DNA from: Hemileia vastatrix
Lineage: Eukaryota; Basidiomycota; Pucciniomycetes; Pucciniales; Zaghouaniaceae
DNA: 64,000 bases
Direction: 5' to 3'
Assembly: GCA_030280995.1 (NCBI GenBank)
Contig: JASXTE010000017.1
Coordinates: forward strand, 20,699,998 to 20,763,997
This document shows positions 42,572 through 55,054 of this stretch, in pieces. Under the pieces are notes generated by a model. It did no database searches. It was not told the origin of the DNA and was given only the letters and a program-made list of their open reading frames with translations. The stretch's first letter is position 1. Each line of letters starts with the position of its first letter. The translations under genes were made by a program, and so were the position numbers.

Positions 42572-45500
42572 TCAACCTTCTTCATTCCTAGTGCCTCTGG
42601 GATAAAATCTCTTCATCTGGTCTGCAACCACTCTCTTTTTCAAGACTGCACCATCCAACTCTTCCAAAAAATAAGAGCCTCCAGACATCTGAAATCTGAC
42701 TCTGTAAGGTCCGTTCCATCTGTCAGCAAACATTTTTCCCCACTGACTCTCCAAACTTCTATTATGCACCAAAACCAAACAACCAGGTTTCAAGGGATTC
42801 CTGAGTCTATGAGCCAACTTCTTTTCCCAGTACCTGACTGATTGATTCCTAATTTTCATCATTCTAGAGTATGCCCTCTCTTGACATTCCTCTTTACATT
42901 CCAACTGTTGCATCCTGGCGCAGAGCAAATCTTCTGTTGAGTGCACCTCATCCCAATCAATTCCAAGATAAGAGACAGCTTTCAAGTCCACTTTTAGAAC
43001 GGCTTTCTGACCAAACATTAACTCATAAGGAGAATAGCCAGTTGTCCTCTTCAAAGTGACCCTATCAGCAAATAACACCAAGGGTAGATAATGCCTCCAC
43101 TTTTCATCACTATCACCACACATCTTTACCAAATAATTCTTGATAACTTGATGGCCTCTTTCAACCATGCCTTCAGCTTCAGAATAATATGGTGTAGCCA
43201 CTCTAACTTTAGAACCAACACTAGCCACAGCTTCTTTAAATTTGGCACCAAACTCTGGCCCGCCATCAACAGTCACCAACTTCATCAACCCATACCTAAA
43301 AATCCACTCCTTCTTCAAAAACTCTGCCACATTCTTGGCAGTCAAATTAACCAGAGGCACTGCCTCAACACAACCAGACAAATCATCCCTGGCCACAATT
43401 AAGTATTTATACCTGCCCTCTTTAATATGGTCAGCATCCAGACTGACTCTTCCAAAAACAGTTGCTTCACCAGTAGCACGGCCAACCTCTTTAGGTTTCA
43501 AATGACTTCTTCTTTGACATTCTTCACAAGATTGAACCCAACCCTTCACTGCTAACTTCATACCTGGCCACCAAAATCTTTAAGCTACTCTTCTATAAGT
43601 CTCCCCAAAGCCTCTATGACCAAGTTCTTCATGCAAAGACTTCAACACAACTTCTTGACCCTTCTTTTGAGTCACCACAGCTTGAAGATTAGGATGTCTT
43701 CTCCTCATCAGCCTTCTTCCTCACACATAGAATCCAGGACTCTTCTTCTTGATTGCCAAACAAGTATCATCATCACAAATATCTGGCCTCTCCAAGGTCA
43801 ACAGATATTCCACCATAATTAAATAAAACCCAGACTGACCCCAGGTCTCATCTTCAAAATCCAACAAGACAACATCCAAGGGTACTATTCTTTAATCAAA
43901 ATCACCAGTGTAAACATGAGCTAATTGACCAGCCCAACCAGGACACCAATCCTTAAATTTTGGCACATCCTTCTCTTTCCACTGAATCTTACGAGAATCC
44001 AGTTCACTAACAAAAACACCCTTCTCCAATTTTGAACCGTCCCAAACAACAACTCCATCTTCATCAACAAAAACATCCTGATCACCCAAATCAGGATCAA
44101 CTCCAGCCAGTTTAAACTCTTGGTGGAGGTCAGAACAATCATCCAGTTTAGCCTCATGGGGGAGGAGAGAAAAACCCTCAGCACCCTTTGTGCTGGCCCT
44201 AACCACTGGAACATCTTAGTCAAACTCTTCAGAATCAGAATCCTTTTCTGTAGGTGTCCTTCTTGATAATCCATCAGGCATCGTAAAAGTTTTGCCTGGT
44301 TTGTGTACCAGGTCAAAGGAAAAATGTTGAATAAATGCCACCCACCTAGTCATTGGAGCATTTGGAAGACTAGGTGTATTGATCATCTGGACTAAAGATT
44401 TTGCATCCACCTGCAGCTCAAAATGCTGCCCCCACAAAACCATCTGTAGCTTCTTCAAAATTTTTGCTACACCACACAATTCCAACTTAGGTTGAGAATA
44501 CCTAGATTCCACCTCATTAAACACTACAGACTCATACCTTACTGGTCTGACCCTCCCAGTTTTATCCTCCTGAGACAAAACAGAACCAGCAGCAATATAG
44601 CTTGAGTCCACTTCCAGATAAATTTTTCCAGCATCAATGCCATAATCCAACTTGTGAAGAATAATATCTTCACCAACCACCTTCTTCAACTTCTGAAAAG
44701 CCTCTTCACACTCTTCAGTCCATTCCCAGTCTGCATATTTCCTGGTCAGCCTCCTTAAAGGTGAAGCCAACAAAGAAAAATCCTTAATAAAAATTCTGAC
44801 ATAAACACACACACCCAAAAATCCCCTGACTTCCGTGGTATTCTTAGGCCTCGGCCATGACTGAATTCTTTTAACTTTTTTCTTCGCCATAATCCTTCCC
44901 TCTTAACATACCACATGACCCAGAATTTCCAAAGCAGGAACACAACAACAGAATATTGACCCTGAAATGGTCAAACCAGCCTCTTCAATCCTAAACAACA
45001 CTCTCTCTAGAGTTATTGCATATTCCCAGACAAATCTCCTTATACCTGGGTTCTCAGAAACACTTCATTATTATAATCAGTGGATGGTCCTTTAATTCCA
45101 CCATCATCAATGAAAATACCAGCATTAGTAGGTGCCTCATCCTGCAAAATCCAAGCCATTTTTGCTTGATAAACTGCCACTGAATTAGTTGCTCCTTGAG
45201 GCAACCTAGTGAGCTGAAATATTCCCAAAGGAGTCTCAAATGTTGTGAGAGGCCTTGAATATGTGTGAAGTTCCCTCTCATCATAACCACCCATAATATC
45301 ACCTAAACTATAACACACCCTTCCAGCAAAAGCTTCAGCAAAGTCCTCTGCACTCGGTGGCATACCAGAGTCCTTAATAGTGACTCTATTCAAGGCTCTA
45401 AGATTATGGACCACCCGCAATTTTCCATTCTGCTTCTTTACACAGAACACCGGACTTGAGTAACTAGAAGTCAATTTTTCATATAACCCAGTCCTGACTC

Positions 45501-45849
45501 TTTCCCTAACAATCTCTACAAAATCCTCTCTGACAGCAACTGGAATCGGAATAGGTTTGATTTGCCAAGGTTCATGACAGACCACAGGAATCAAGTAAGG
45601 TTCCCCATAAGAGTGTTTCAACACACCCCTTTCCTCTTCAACAAATGCCACAGCTTTCTCCCTCAGCACAATAACGTGCAACAACAACTTCTTTTCTTCT
45701 TCTGACAACCACCCATCAGGACCAAAATTAACAACCTTTAACCTCTCCGCAGTCACTCTAGCCATCTCTACAAACTCGGGAGGATTCTTCACCAAAGGAG
45801 TACAGTACAAATCTCTTGACAAAGACGATCTCTTCAAAGGCGGGTTCAA
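42572..45849 (-). pseudogene. pol: E3 pol: RT, RNase H, integrase
   Basis: The RT reading begins LNPPLKRSSLSRDLYCTPL and includes VFCVKKQNGKLRVVH and catalytic FIDDGGIKGP (Asp 248-249 of the 45849-45040 segment). A frame change lies near 45055. RNase H (EVDSSYIAAGSVL, ESRYSQPKLELCG) and LSRRTP follow, with a stop at 44216. Integrase zinc ligands are HEELGH and CEEC, with a stop at about 43582 between them. The 329-residue segment 43561-42572 is uninterrupted with D42, D99 and E134 as the DDE triad and ends in ADRWNGPYRVRFQMSGGSY. No chromodomain is visible. The integrase region is the best preserved of all copies. Confidence 0.85.
44107..44165 (-). repeat. Tandem pair of hairpin motifs in the E3 linker
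   Basis: Minus-strand CCTC/GAGG-type stems with loops CCCCAT (44143-44165) and CACCAA (44107-44129) are each followed by TAAACTGG. They encode LPHEAKLDD and LHQEFKLAG. Confidence 0.65.
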
Positions 45850-46532
45850 CCCACAGGCCTAATCTTCTGCGCCACCTTCTTATATTTTGCCGCTCCACCT
45901 TCAACTCGAGGGATCTTCAGGACATTTTCACCACCAGACCTGGAACAAAAACCAAGGGTTTCCCCATTTCTCACATGTGTGGCCAAGTTAATGTTTTTGA
46001 AAGGTGTAGAAGAAACCCTAGAGGTGCACAATTGGGAGGACTTACTTTTAGACGCCAATCTTACCACTCCACAGCCTTTCCACAATCCCGAATTTTCATC
46101 TCCACTTCCATCTTCTAAATCTTCAAATCTTGATTCATCATCAGAATAGACCCTTTTTAAATATTGCAGTTTATCCTCTTGCTGGAGGCCCAAAAATAGA
46201 TCTTGATGATCTTCCTTCTTCAATATTTTCTGCAGTTTAACCTCATGCTGGAGGCCCAAAAATAGATCTTGTCGATCTTCACAAAAATATTTTGAATCTT
46301 CTTTCTTCATTATCTTCAGATTTTTTTCTTGATTTTCTTGAATTATTTTGAAATTTTTATCTTCTTTTCTTGAGTTTTCTTCTGACCTACAAAAAATAAC
46401 CAGGGGTTTCCCAATGCTCACAGGTGTGGCCCAGGTAATGTTTTTGAAAGGTGTAGAAGAAACCCTAGCGGTGCACAATTGGGAGGAAATACTTTTAGAC
46501 CCCAATCTCACTGCCCCAAAAATTTTCGGCAT
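45846..46532 (-). pseudogene. E3 protease-RT spacer with internal duplication
   Basis: It is an open reading of 228 residues. The block SSQLCTARVSSTPFKNI occurs twice, at DNA 46400-46505 and 45955-46060, as an approximately 105-bp direct repeat about 445 bp apart. Between the copies is a Lys/Glu-rich stretch with two LFLGLQ repeats containing the hairpin motif (46166-46188, 46232-46254). E2 has only one copy of the block. The frame ends in TAG one base out of phase with RT at 45849. Confidence 0.6.
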
Positions 46533-46771
46533 ATCTTTCAGTAAAGATATATAACCAATCTTCTTTTTTGAACTTTAATTAAAAATAATTAAGAATCTTG
46601 AGAGAGAACAGAGACTTGATAAAAAATTTAATGAATACTTGCAGAGAAGAGAAACATTAAAAAGAGAAAGTTGAAAATCCACTTGGTATATCTCCAAGGG
46701 AGCTGAACTACTACAACCTGGGATTTCCTCACCTTAAGGAGAGGTTGTAGAACTTGGGTGATCAGCACTCA

Positions 46772-49152
46772 TCACTCTAAAAAAGACAGACTCTCAATAG
46801 AGCCTGAGCCACACTCCAAAAAACTGGAGGCAGCACCAACTTCTCTCTGTCTCCTGCAACAATCCATACACTGGCACATTGAAGATAAGCCAGACCTGGT
46901 CTCCCAACCATCCTCTCCAGGGGATGATAGCCTCATGTGAAGTCTTCTTTCATCTTCACCAGTCAACTCCAAACTGATTCCCAGTTCATATTGATAGCCA
47001 ATTCTTGCCTGGAAATCCATCAAGAATGGCCTACCCAAAACTGCTTTTACATTACCTTTAGCAATGTAAAAATGAACCTTCCCTGAGGCTCCACCAACAT
47101 CTAACTTCACAAATTTGGAAGTTCCGACCAATTCAGTGACATGGCCACCAATCCCTCTCAAGTTTCCACCAATACCAGTTTTGATGGGGAGGCCAAAATG
47201 AGTTGCCTCAAACAAGGAAATCGGGTTTATCTGTGAACCTGAATCCACCAATGCCCTTGCCTCCCTGCCATTCAAAGTGACATTGACATATCCCAGAGGA
47301 GCAGAAAAATGAGTTTCCAACCCCTCACCAAACTTTTCAGCAGAATCACAGATGTATTCCACCTCCCAAGAAGACACCCTTCTCCTGGTCAACAACTTCT
47401 TTTGCCTATCAGCCAACCCCGGGCTGATAGAATACAATTCCCCATACAATAGGGAAACCTGACCCTGATTCATCCTTTCCAGAACAGAGTCCATAACATT
47501 GGATTGACCAGAAACTACTGGCCTCTCAAATTGAGCCCTTGGCTTCACTACCTTGGTCCTAGAAGATTCTTGAGGACCAGCACCACCAACAGATTTACCA
47601 TCAACAGGAACCAAACCTGATCACTCACCAGACCCTCTAACTCCAGCAGCCTTTGGCAATGAGGCCAAAGGGACATCCTCCTCAGAGTCAGAATCAACAT
47701 CCATAGGCATTGGTTCACCATTCATGTCCAATGCGCCAAAACTAGGGGGGCCCATATTAGCAATCCCCTTCTGCATCTTGTACAGCTCCTCTTTGCTGTA
47801 CTTCCTCCTAGCTGCACCCAGCTTAGGATCCGCTTTAGAAGCCTTAGGCTTTGGTTGGGCCTGATAACTGCTCTTTGGCCTTCCCACCTTACCTGCCTCT
47901 ACATCATAAACACCAGCCGAGAATTCACCACATGACTGTCCACCACAAGAATACAATTCCAAACCACAAAAATAAGTAGAAAAAGAGACCTTATCGACCT
48001 CCTTCCCATTTCCCTTGACATCCTCATTCTCCTTAGCAGAAGACTTCCCCTGATCAGTAATCTCCTCAAACCTTGGCCTCCTTTGGTTGAGACCACCCCT
48101 CCTCCTGACCAAATCCACAGGAGCCTGCCCCTCACTGGGCTTAACAAAAGAACTGTCAGGGAACTTGAAAACCCTGCCATCAAACTCCACTTTTCCTTCA
48201 GACACATCTCTGTTCAACGCCCAACAATCATTGGACCTGTTCCCCTTCCTACTTCAATAAGAGCAAACCCAAGGATCACTCCATCCAGCCCTCCTTTCAA
48301 ACTCTCTAGGCTGAGAAGGTGCTTTGTTGACCTTCTTAGCCTCCTGCACAAAAATGTGAAGCTGTTTTGTCAGGTCAGCTAACTGTTCCACCATTGGGTC
48401 CCTCTCCTGTTTTGGAACCTTCATCAAATTCTTCTCCTCCTTCTTCTCCCTAACTTCCTCATCAGCCAAAGCCTCACTGACTTTGCTAACATACTTGGCA
48501 CACCCCTCCTGATAGGTGTGCACAGCTAATAACTTCAAATGGGCCTCAACAGCCTCCTTCACCTTATCCAAGGCAGGAAACTTCTGATCCCCATTAGAAA
48601 GAGTTTTCATCAATTCCTTTCTTGACAACTCCTTCAACACATCCATCCTGTCATCTCTAGCCAGGGCAGACCAAAAAACATCCTTGGCAGCATTTTCATG
48701 CGCCAGCTCCTCCATTTCCACCAAATATTCCATCACAGGATCAAATTGCAGCAGAAATTTTCTGTAACTGTGTAAGTTACCAACACCACCATAAGATTTC
48801 CATTCACTGACAACCTTGTTCAGATCCACCATAGTGAACCTGACACCCCATCTATCAATCATCTCCCTACACAGCAACTTCCAATCCCTCTTCTTGTAGC
48901 CAGGCATGGCCACAATCTCCTTCTCCACTGCCCTATCACCAATGAAAAAAATAATCTGCTTCACCATGTCCAGGTAAGAAGCACCATCCACACCAGCAGC
49001 AGTTTCATACTTTTCTAAAAACCACTTGACATCCTCTCCATTAAGCTTGGTACCATCCCAAGTTTTAATCCTAACACATTCCCTAACCATCACAGAAGAG
49101 GACCATCTCTCCCACTGACAGTTTCCACAGGAATAGCAGAGCCAGAAGCCAT
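46772..49152 (-). pseudogene. gag: E3 gag-protease
   Basis: The ATG is at 49152 (MASGSAIP). A frame change near 49100 precedes RIKTWDGTKLNGEDVKWF. The Gag core continues to the knuckle region, where TGA at 48254-48256 replaces the second Cys. Downstream are PDSSFVKPSEGQAPVDL, a stop near 47618, and the protease with ALVDSGSQINPIS and VLGRPFLMDF, intact over 47614-46772. A Cys cluster CQCMDCC lies near its end. The arrangement matches E2. Confidence 0.85.
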
Positions 49153-49222
49153 TCTTCCAGTCCAAAACACAAAAAAGAGTCAACCAAAGAAAACAGAGAT
49201 TCCAAAGATCTAGCAGGTTCTA

Positions 49223-49239
49223 CCCCACATTGGGCGCCA
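49223..49239 (-). other. E3 primer binding site
   Basis: On the minus strand it is TGGCGCCCAATGTGGGG, four bases inside the LTR. It differs from the expected tRNA-Lys(CUU) complement at one base. Confidence 0.75.
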
Positions 49240-49243
49240 GAAA

Positions 49244-50340
49244 TGTAGACAATCCTATAGTACTAGCTATAGGCCTTGACCAAGGGAGTTGGAGAAAAAC
49301 CAGAGAGAAAATCCCCTGTCCCCTTAAAAAAATAAGTGAGGTGAGATTTACCTGCTACAGTAAATTGGTTCCTGTTTTGCTAAAGACCCTTTTCCAATAC
49401 ACTTGAATGCTTGATGAGCCAAGAAAGTAGTCACCAGACAGACTACCAGAAAAAATAACTGAAATGTAGAACAATGTCCACACCAGAGACAGCAAAGATA
49501 CTTGATGTAGGCTGCAAATCCACACCAGAGACAGCAATAATACTTGCTATAGCTTGCAAAACTATAACAGAGAAAACAGTTGCCAAAGTTAAGTTAAATG
49601 AAGAACTCACTTGCAACAAACACAGCCAATTGTGGCCAGAAAACAGTGAAAACTGAGTGAGGAACAATGATATCACCTCCGGATGGTTTTGTGATGATTA
49701 AAGATGCCCCAAACTGTCTTATTCACTATATACACACAGACCACTATCAAAGAGCCCATGTGTACCCACCAATCTGGCGCCTGTACTTGCCAAATTGCAT
49801 AAAAAACCCTCCAGAAGTGCTCCCCAACCTTCTAAAACAGAGGCGGGCAGGCCTCCCGATGTTGGAGGTGCCGCCTGAAGCGGCACGGCCTCCCTGAAGC
49901 TAGAGAACCACTAAAAACACCCAATCTACTTAGAAAAACTAACTATAACTACTAAAACCTTTAAAACACAGAATTTCACTATAACAACATTGTGACATAA
50001 AATATAGAGAAAAATTAGCTCTATCCAACAGTGCTAAGCACTTAACCCTAAGACTTAAGGTTAACCCGTAAAACACGAAAAACAAAATTAAACAGCTATC
50101 TTTTTAAATGAAAAATGAGGAAATGACCCCTTAAAACCTAGAATATGAAAAATGTCTACAAGACAAATTATATAGAGAAAAACCAGGGCTATCCAATGAT
50201 AGTACCCACATACCCGCAGACCCAATATCCACGGAATAAAACCAGAAAAATACCTAATTCCTAAACAGATGTCAATTAAGACATGCATAAACAACGCCAA
50301 ATCACGCAACAAAGGCCCCTGCCAATGTTGGAAGACCACA
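49244..50340 (-). repeat. E3 5' LTR
   Basis: On the plus strand it starts TGTAGACAATCCTATAG and ends GTTGGAAGACCACA. Its right neighbour is the interrupted Copia LTR. Confidence 0.9.
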
Positions 50341-50812
50341 CCTCTAGTAACCTAAATAATATAAATAAATTATATTGAGTGAGACAGAAAAGACCACTAT
50401 CAAGTGATAGCTAAATACAAAGTCCAACCTTATATGGATGAAAAGAAGCAGTCATTAATAAAACTGTTCTGGCCGTAAGAATGGTCTTTGCCACTAGTTA
50501 CCTAAATACAATGGTTATAAGAATTAAATAAAGATTAATAAATAAATATAAATAGAAAATCAGTTAAACCTGACCTAAATAACATAAATAAATGATATTG
50601 AGCAAGGCAGAAAAGATGGGCAAAAAGGAATAAAGAAAGCCCACTATATAAGTAAACGTCATGCTCAATATGAATAGATAGGATTGAATAGCAAATAAAA
50701 GAACGCCATAGAATAGCACATGTATATATCTACATGTGTAAAGTAATATCTATATATATAAAAATAGAAAAATAAAAATTAGAATAACAATCAACAATTA
50801 CTTGTTCTTACA
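50341..50812 (-). repeat. Copia 3' LTR, inner part
   Basis: It continues the LTR broken at 37383 and ends CTTGTTCTTACA. Together the parts total 620 bp, against 616 bp for the 5' LTR. Confidence 0.85.
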
Positions 50813-52690
50813 CCCCTCCTTGCTATCAATCATATCTGCCAAACCAATTTTCTTCACAAAAATACTGATTTTTTCCTTACTAAGAGCCTTGGTGAAGATA
50901 TCTGCAATCATGTAAGTTTTAGGAACGTATTTCAAATCAATTTTTCCATTTGATAGCTTTTCTCTTATCCAATGAAACTGTATTTCTACGTGTTTAGTCC
51001 TGGCATGAAACATAGGATTTTTACGCAGAGAAATACAACCTTGGTTATCAGAAAAGAGTTTAGATGAAGACTTGTTGTCGAAACCAAGATCTCTCAAAAG
51101 TGTCTGCATCCATATAGCCTCTTGTTCTGCATCAACTGTTGCTTTAGATTCATCTTCTGTTGTACTTAGAGCTACTGTAGGTTGTTTCTTACATTGCCAA
51201 CTAATTGCAGTGGCATTGATGATAAAGACATAACCAGTGGTTGAGCATCTTGTAACTTGACATCCAGCCCAGTCGGCATTGGCATATCCTGTTGTTAAGG
51301 AATTACTATAATGTCCCTCATTTATAAAAGATTAATTAGAATGAAAAGAAAGAGATAACTCTATTTTTCCTTTAAGGTAAAGAAGTACCCTCTTGAAGGC
51401 TAGCCAATGTTTAATTCTGGGAGAGTTTGAATGTTGAGCTAATTGACTGTTTATGAAAGCAATATCAGGTCAAGTTTCTAGAGTAATGTAGTTGAGTCTC
51501 CCCACTGCTCTGCAATATTTTATATTGAGCTGTGAAAATTCTTTGATCTCATCTTCAGTAGCTGGTGATAACTGTGTGTTCATTTGCATAGGTGTGTTTG
51601 TCGATTTACAATCTAACATATCATATGATGAGAACAAATCCCTGATTTCTTGATCTTGACACAATGATAAAGTGCCTACTGACCAATCTCTCGTCACTCT
51701 CATGCCTAATATAAATCTTGCATCACATAAGTCTTCCATGTCCATTTTTGAACAGATGGCATCTTTGAACCAGGAAATGTTTTTTCCAAAAATTGATAAG
51801 TCATCCACATGTACATGGACATAGCATGGATGGGTTGAAATTTCATGAATAAAAAGACAAGGGTCTGCTACACATGGATAAAAATTAAGTAATGTGAAGA
51901 AATTGATTAATTCACTGTACCAGCATCTTGAGGCTTGCTTAAGTCCATACAATGAGCATTTCAACAAGAGAACTGGTTTCTTGAAATTGTACGGTTTTTC
52001 CATACCCAATGGAAAGTTCATGAAAATTTCTTCATCAGGTTTGCCATAGAAAAATGCCCCCTTGACATCCATCTGAATGAAGTCCCAATTTTCACGAGTA
52101 GCAAGACTTATAAGCACTCGTAGTGTTGTAAGTCTTCCAGTTGGTGAAAATGTTTTGAAATAGTTTATTCCTGATTTTTGTGAACACCCCCTTGCACAGA
52201 GATGAGCCTTATATTTTTGAATATTACCATAAGCATCCCTCTTTATTTTGAAAACCCACACCAAACCTATTGCAGGAGTATCTGATGGTCATTCAACAAT
52301 TTCATAAACAGCTTGACTTTTGATCATGTTCAATTCTTGATTAATTGCATCAATCCATAAATCACCATCACTTCTTTTGATTGCTTCAAAATATGTGAGA
52401 GGATCTGATAGATATATTTAAGGTATGTCATCATGCAATGAGTGACTCTTAATTAAATTTGTTGACATTAGATAATTTTTAATTTCGATTGCAGAGTTTA
52501 ATTTTTGTGGTACTCTAACACGACTTTTTTCAAGGATATTGTTGGTGTCTATGGATGAGCTGATTTCTTTTGATGCAGTATTGGAGGTCCATTGATAATC
52601 TTAAAATTTATTGATTGGTAGAGGATCATCGGAATTTAACTCTTGGTCATTTTCTAAAATAGGTGAATCTGATGCCTCTGTACTACTGAT
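50798..52690 (-). pseudogene. pol: Copia pol: RT and RNase H
   Basis: RT begins upstream of 52264 with WIDAINQELNMIK, then VWVFKIKRD, TFSPTGRLTTLRVLISLA, IQMDVKGAFFYGKPDEEIF, LYGLKQASRCWY and the catalytic HVDDLSIFG (usually YVDD). After a stop at about 51469 the reading PDIAF... leads to RNase H, ending with LFSDNQGCISLRKNP, TKHVEIQFHWIREK and ADIFTKAL, a Ty1/Copia hallmark. There are stops at about 52290 and 52422. The protease and integrase that should precede RT are not present. Confidence 0.85.
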
Positions 52691-52726
52691 GTTGGGAGCA
52701 ATAATATCGACATCTTCAAAAAAATA

Positions 52727-53512
52727 TTAGACAATTGATAATTGTCTGGATTTTGTTTTGTTTAATAAAGCAGAATGTGAGCTGGATGAGTTTTCCAAAT
52801 CTATTTCAGAAGATAATTGTGCCAATCGAGAAAGAAGGTTGGCCACAGAAAGATTTGTCTGTGTAACTTTGCAAGCATGTAAGATCAATGCTTTATGAGT
52901 AGAATAACACTCTGGTAATTGTCTCAAAGGTCTGTGGGCTTCATTTTCTCTTTTAACCGAGACTACCACTGAACTCAATTCGTTGATACAAGTTCAAAGA
53001 TCATTTACAAAGCCCATTAAATTGCCTTCTTGACATTTCACGTCACGATAACGAGCAAAAATTGAGGCACGGTTTGAAGCATCCTCAGCGGCTTACTGAT
53101 TAGTTAACGTCATCCATATTTGCCAAAGTTTTTCCATGTCAACATCAGTAACAAAAGCAGCAATATTTGCTGCATCAAGTTTTGAGATAAGAATTTTTGT
53201 GGCTTTATCAGCCCTCTTTTGGAATTCCAACTTGATGTTTTGCAGAGCATATGACGGTGGCGGTACTTCAAGACCAAAAACCAAATTTTTGAGGTCCTGA
53301 TAGGTGAGAAGGGCTCTCATCCTGATCCTCCATTCATGAAATTTATTGAGACTTAATACGGGTATGTTTCGCAGAGTATCTCCCGATGATTCAATGTTGG
53401 AGTCCATTGTAAATGGTGAATTAGGTCGGGCAGTTTCAAAACCAGAAGAAGTGGTGTCTGGAAGGCTCAAAGAAGCTGGTGATGGGAAAGTAAACCGATC
53501 TTCTGATTGCAT
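52727..53512 (-). pseudogene. gag: Copia gag
   Basis: From 53512: MQSEDRFTFPSPASLSLP, then IPVLSLNKFHEWRIRMRALL and a helical UBN2-like Gag region (FQKRADKATKILISKLDAA). Stops lie at 53093 and near 52998. The second part (SSVVVSVKRENEAHRPLRQL to KTKSRQLSI) ends at 52727 and is followed at once by pre-RT sequence. No CCHC knuckle is visible. Confidence 0.7.
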
Positions 53513-53537
53513 TTACTTGGACACTGGGCCCATAAAC

Positions 53538-54153
53538 TGAAAGAACCTTATATTTATGAAAAGAATCAGTCGTTAATAAAACTTTTCTGCCCTTAATAAT
53601 GGTCTTTGCCGCTAGTGACCTTATATGTATGAAAAGAAGCAGTCGTTAATAAAACTGTTCTTCCCTTAAGAATGGTCTTTGCCGCTATTTACCTAAATAA
53701 TATAAATAAATGATATTGAGCGAGACAGAAAAGACCACTATCAAGTAATAGCTAAATACAAAGTCCAACCTTATATGTATGAAAAGAAGCAGTCGTTAAT
53801 AAAACTGTTATGCCCTTAAGAATGGTCTTTGCTGCTAGTTACCTAAATACAATGGTTGTAAGAATTGAATAATAATTAATAAATAAATATAAATAGAAAA
53901 TCAGTTAAACCTGACCTAAATAATATAAATAAATAATATTGAGCAAGACAGAAAAGACGGGCAAAAAGGAATAAAGAAAGCCCACTATATAAGTAAATGT
54001 CATGCTCAATAAAGATAGATAGGATTTAATAGAAAATAAAAGAACACCATAGAATGGCACATGTATATATCTACATGTGTAAAGTAACATCTATATATAT
54101 ATAAATAGAAAAATAAAAATTAGAATAACATTTAACAATTACTTGTTCTTACA
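53538..54153 (-). repeat. Copia 5' LTR with triple internal repeat
   Basis: TGAAAGAACC to TTCTTACA. A roughly 75-bp unit from ACCTTATATGTATGAAAAG to TTTGCCGCTAGTTACC occurs three times (53545, 53620, 53770). It is followed at 54154 by the TAAAA duplication. Confidence 0.85.
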
Positions 54154-55054
54154 TAAAAATGATGGGAGACCGCCAGTGATCTGCCACCACTCCAAGGAAA
54201 TAAAGAAGCCAGTCCATAGCCAGTTTTAAGTCATAGTGGACTAAAGCCTGAATAACAAAAACCAGAACTAGGATTCAACTAGGACTAACTAAATACTTGA
54301 AACAGACATTATGGGGTAATTGTTCTACAGAGCAGCCAGCTCATCAGTTACACCCACACTTGCCAAAATAAACCTAGAAGCACCCCCTGGGTACCTTCTA
54401 ACAAACACAACATTCAACACAAAAAAAACAAAAACCAATAATCATGAGAGGTCCAGCACTTGAAGACCAAAAGAATTTCCAGTTTAAAGTCATGGTGGAC
54501 TAAGAACCTTTTAAAGAAAAAAAACCAATACTAGAATTCAACAATATGAAGAGAAGGGGTTGGAAACAGACAACCTGGGGTAACTTTTGATAAAGCAGCC
54601 AGCCCATCAGTCACCCCCACACTTGTCAAAATAAAATCTAGAAGCCCCACCCCTGGGTAACTTCTAACAAAAAGGATTTTCCAACACAAATATTCTCCCA
54701 TAAAAAACCAAAACCATTAAAAACCCATAAAAATTCTTGAAAGTGAAAAAAAATCCAATTTAGAAATAAAAATTTTCAGTTTTACCTCTTGCTGTAGGTA
54801 AAATAAAACCAATAATCTTCATTTTTATTTTCATTTTTTTTTAAATAAAATACCTATCTTCACTTGAATTTTTCTTTTCTTCCATCATCATTATACTAAG
54901 ATTTTTTTTCATTATTTCCGTTTTTTATATAAAGACTTGAACCAGAGAGTCTGATAAGAATTGGAAAAAACAAAAAAAATCCTGACCAAATACATAGAGG
55001 CCAAATTAAGCAAAACCAAAAGAAATTAAGTATTTTATCCTCATTTCTGAGGAA
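54154..55054 (-). other. E4 3' region, part upstream of the Copia insertion
   Basis: From pol-end equivalent to insertion: the motif at about 55028-55052, a decayed motif near 54778, HP-A 54577-54620, the motif 54479-54500, HP-A 54312-54357, the motif 54220-54241 and the remaining half of HP-B (54155-54185). No coding signal is supported. Confidence 0.65.

Larger units (their letters stand above)
37384..50340 (-). mobile_element. E3: complete Ty3/Gypsy element inside the Copia LTR
   Basis: LTRs are 1091 bp (37384-38474) and 1097 bp (49244-50340). PBS, gag, protease, pol, antisense genes, hairpin-rich 3' region and PPT are all present over 12,957 bp. Flanks CCGC(T) and CCTC(T) suggest an imperfect 4-5 bp duplication. 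It is the youngest of the nest and has the fewest stop codons, with an uninterrupted integrase reading of 329 residues. Confidence 0.9.
37236..54153 (-). mobile_element. Ty1/Copia element inside E4
   Basis: LTRs of about 616-620 bp bear ends TGAAAGAACC and GTTCTTACA. The target duplication TAAAA is exact (37231-37235, 54154-54158). The site is the HP-B hairpin of E4; the intact HP-B at 41938-42000 in E3 shows the same bases uninterrupted. Without E3 the element is about 4.0 kb. Protease and integrase are missing. Confidence 0.85.

Noticed and set aside
42871..43505. Plus-strand frames across the E3 integrase
   Set aside because: They are antisense to the uninterrupted DDE integrase reading.
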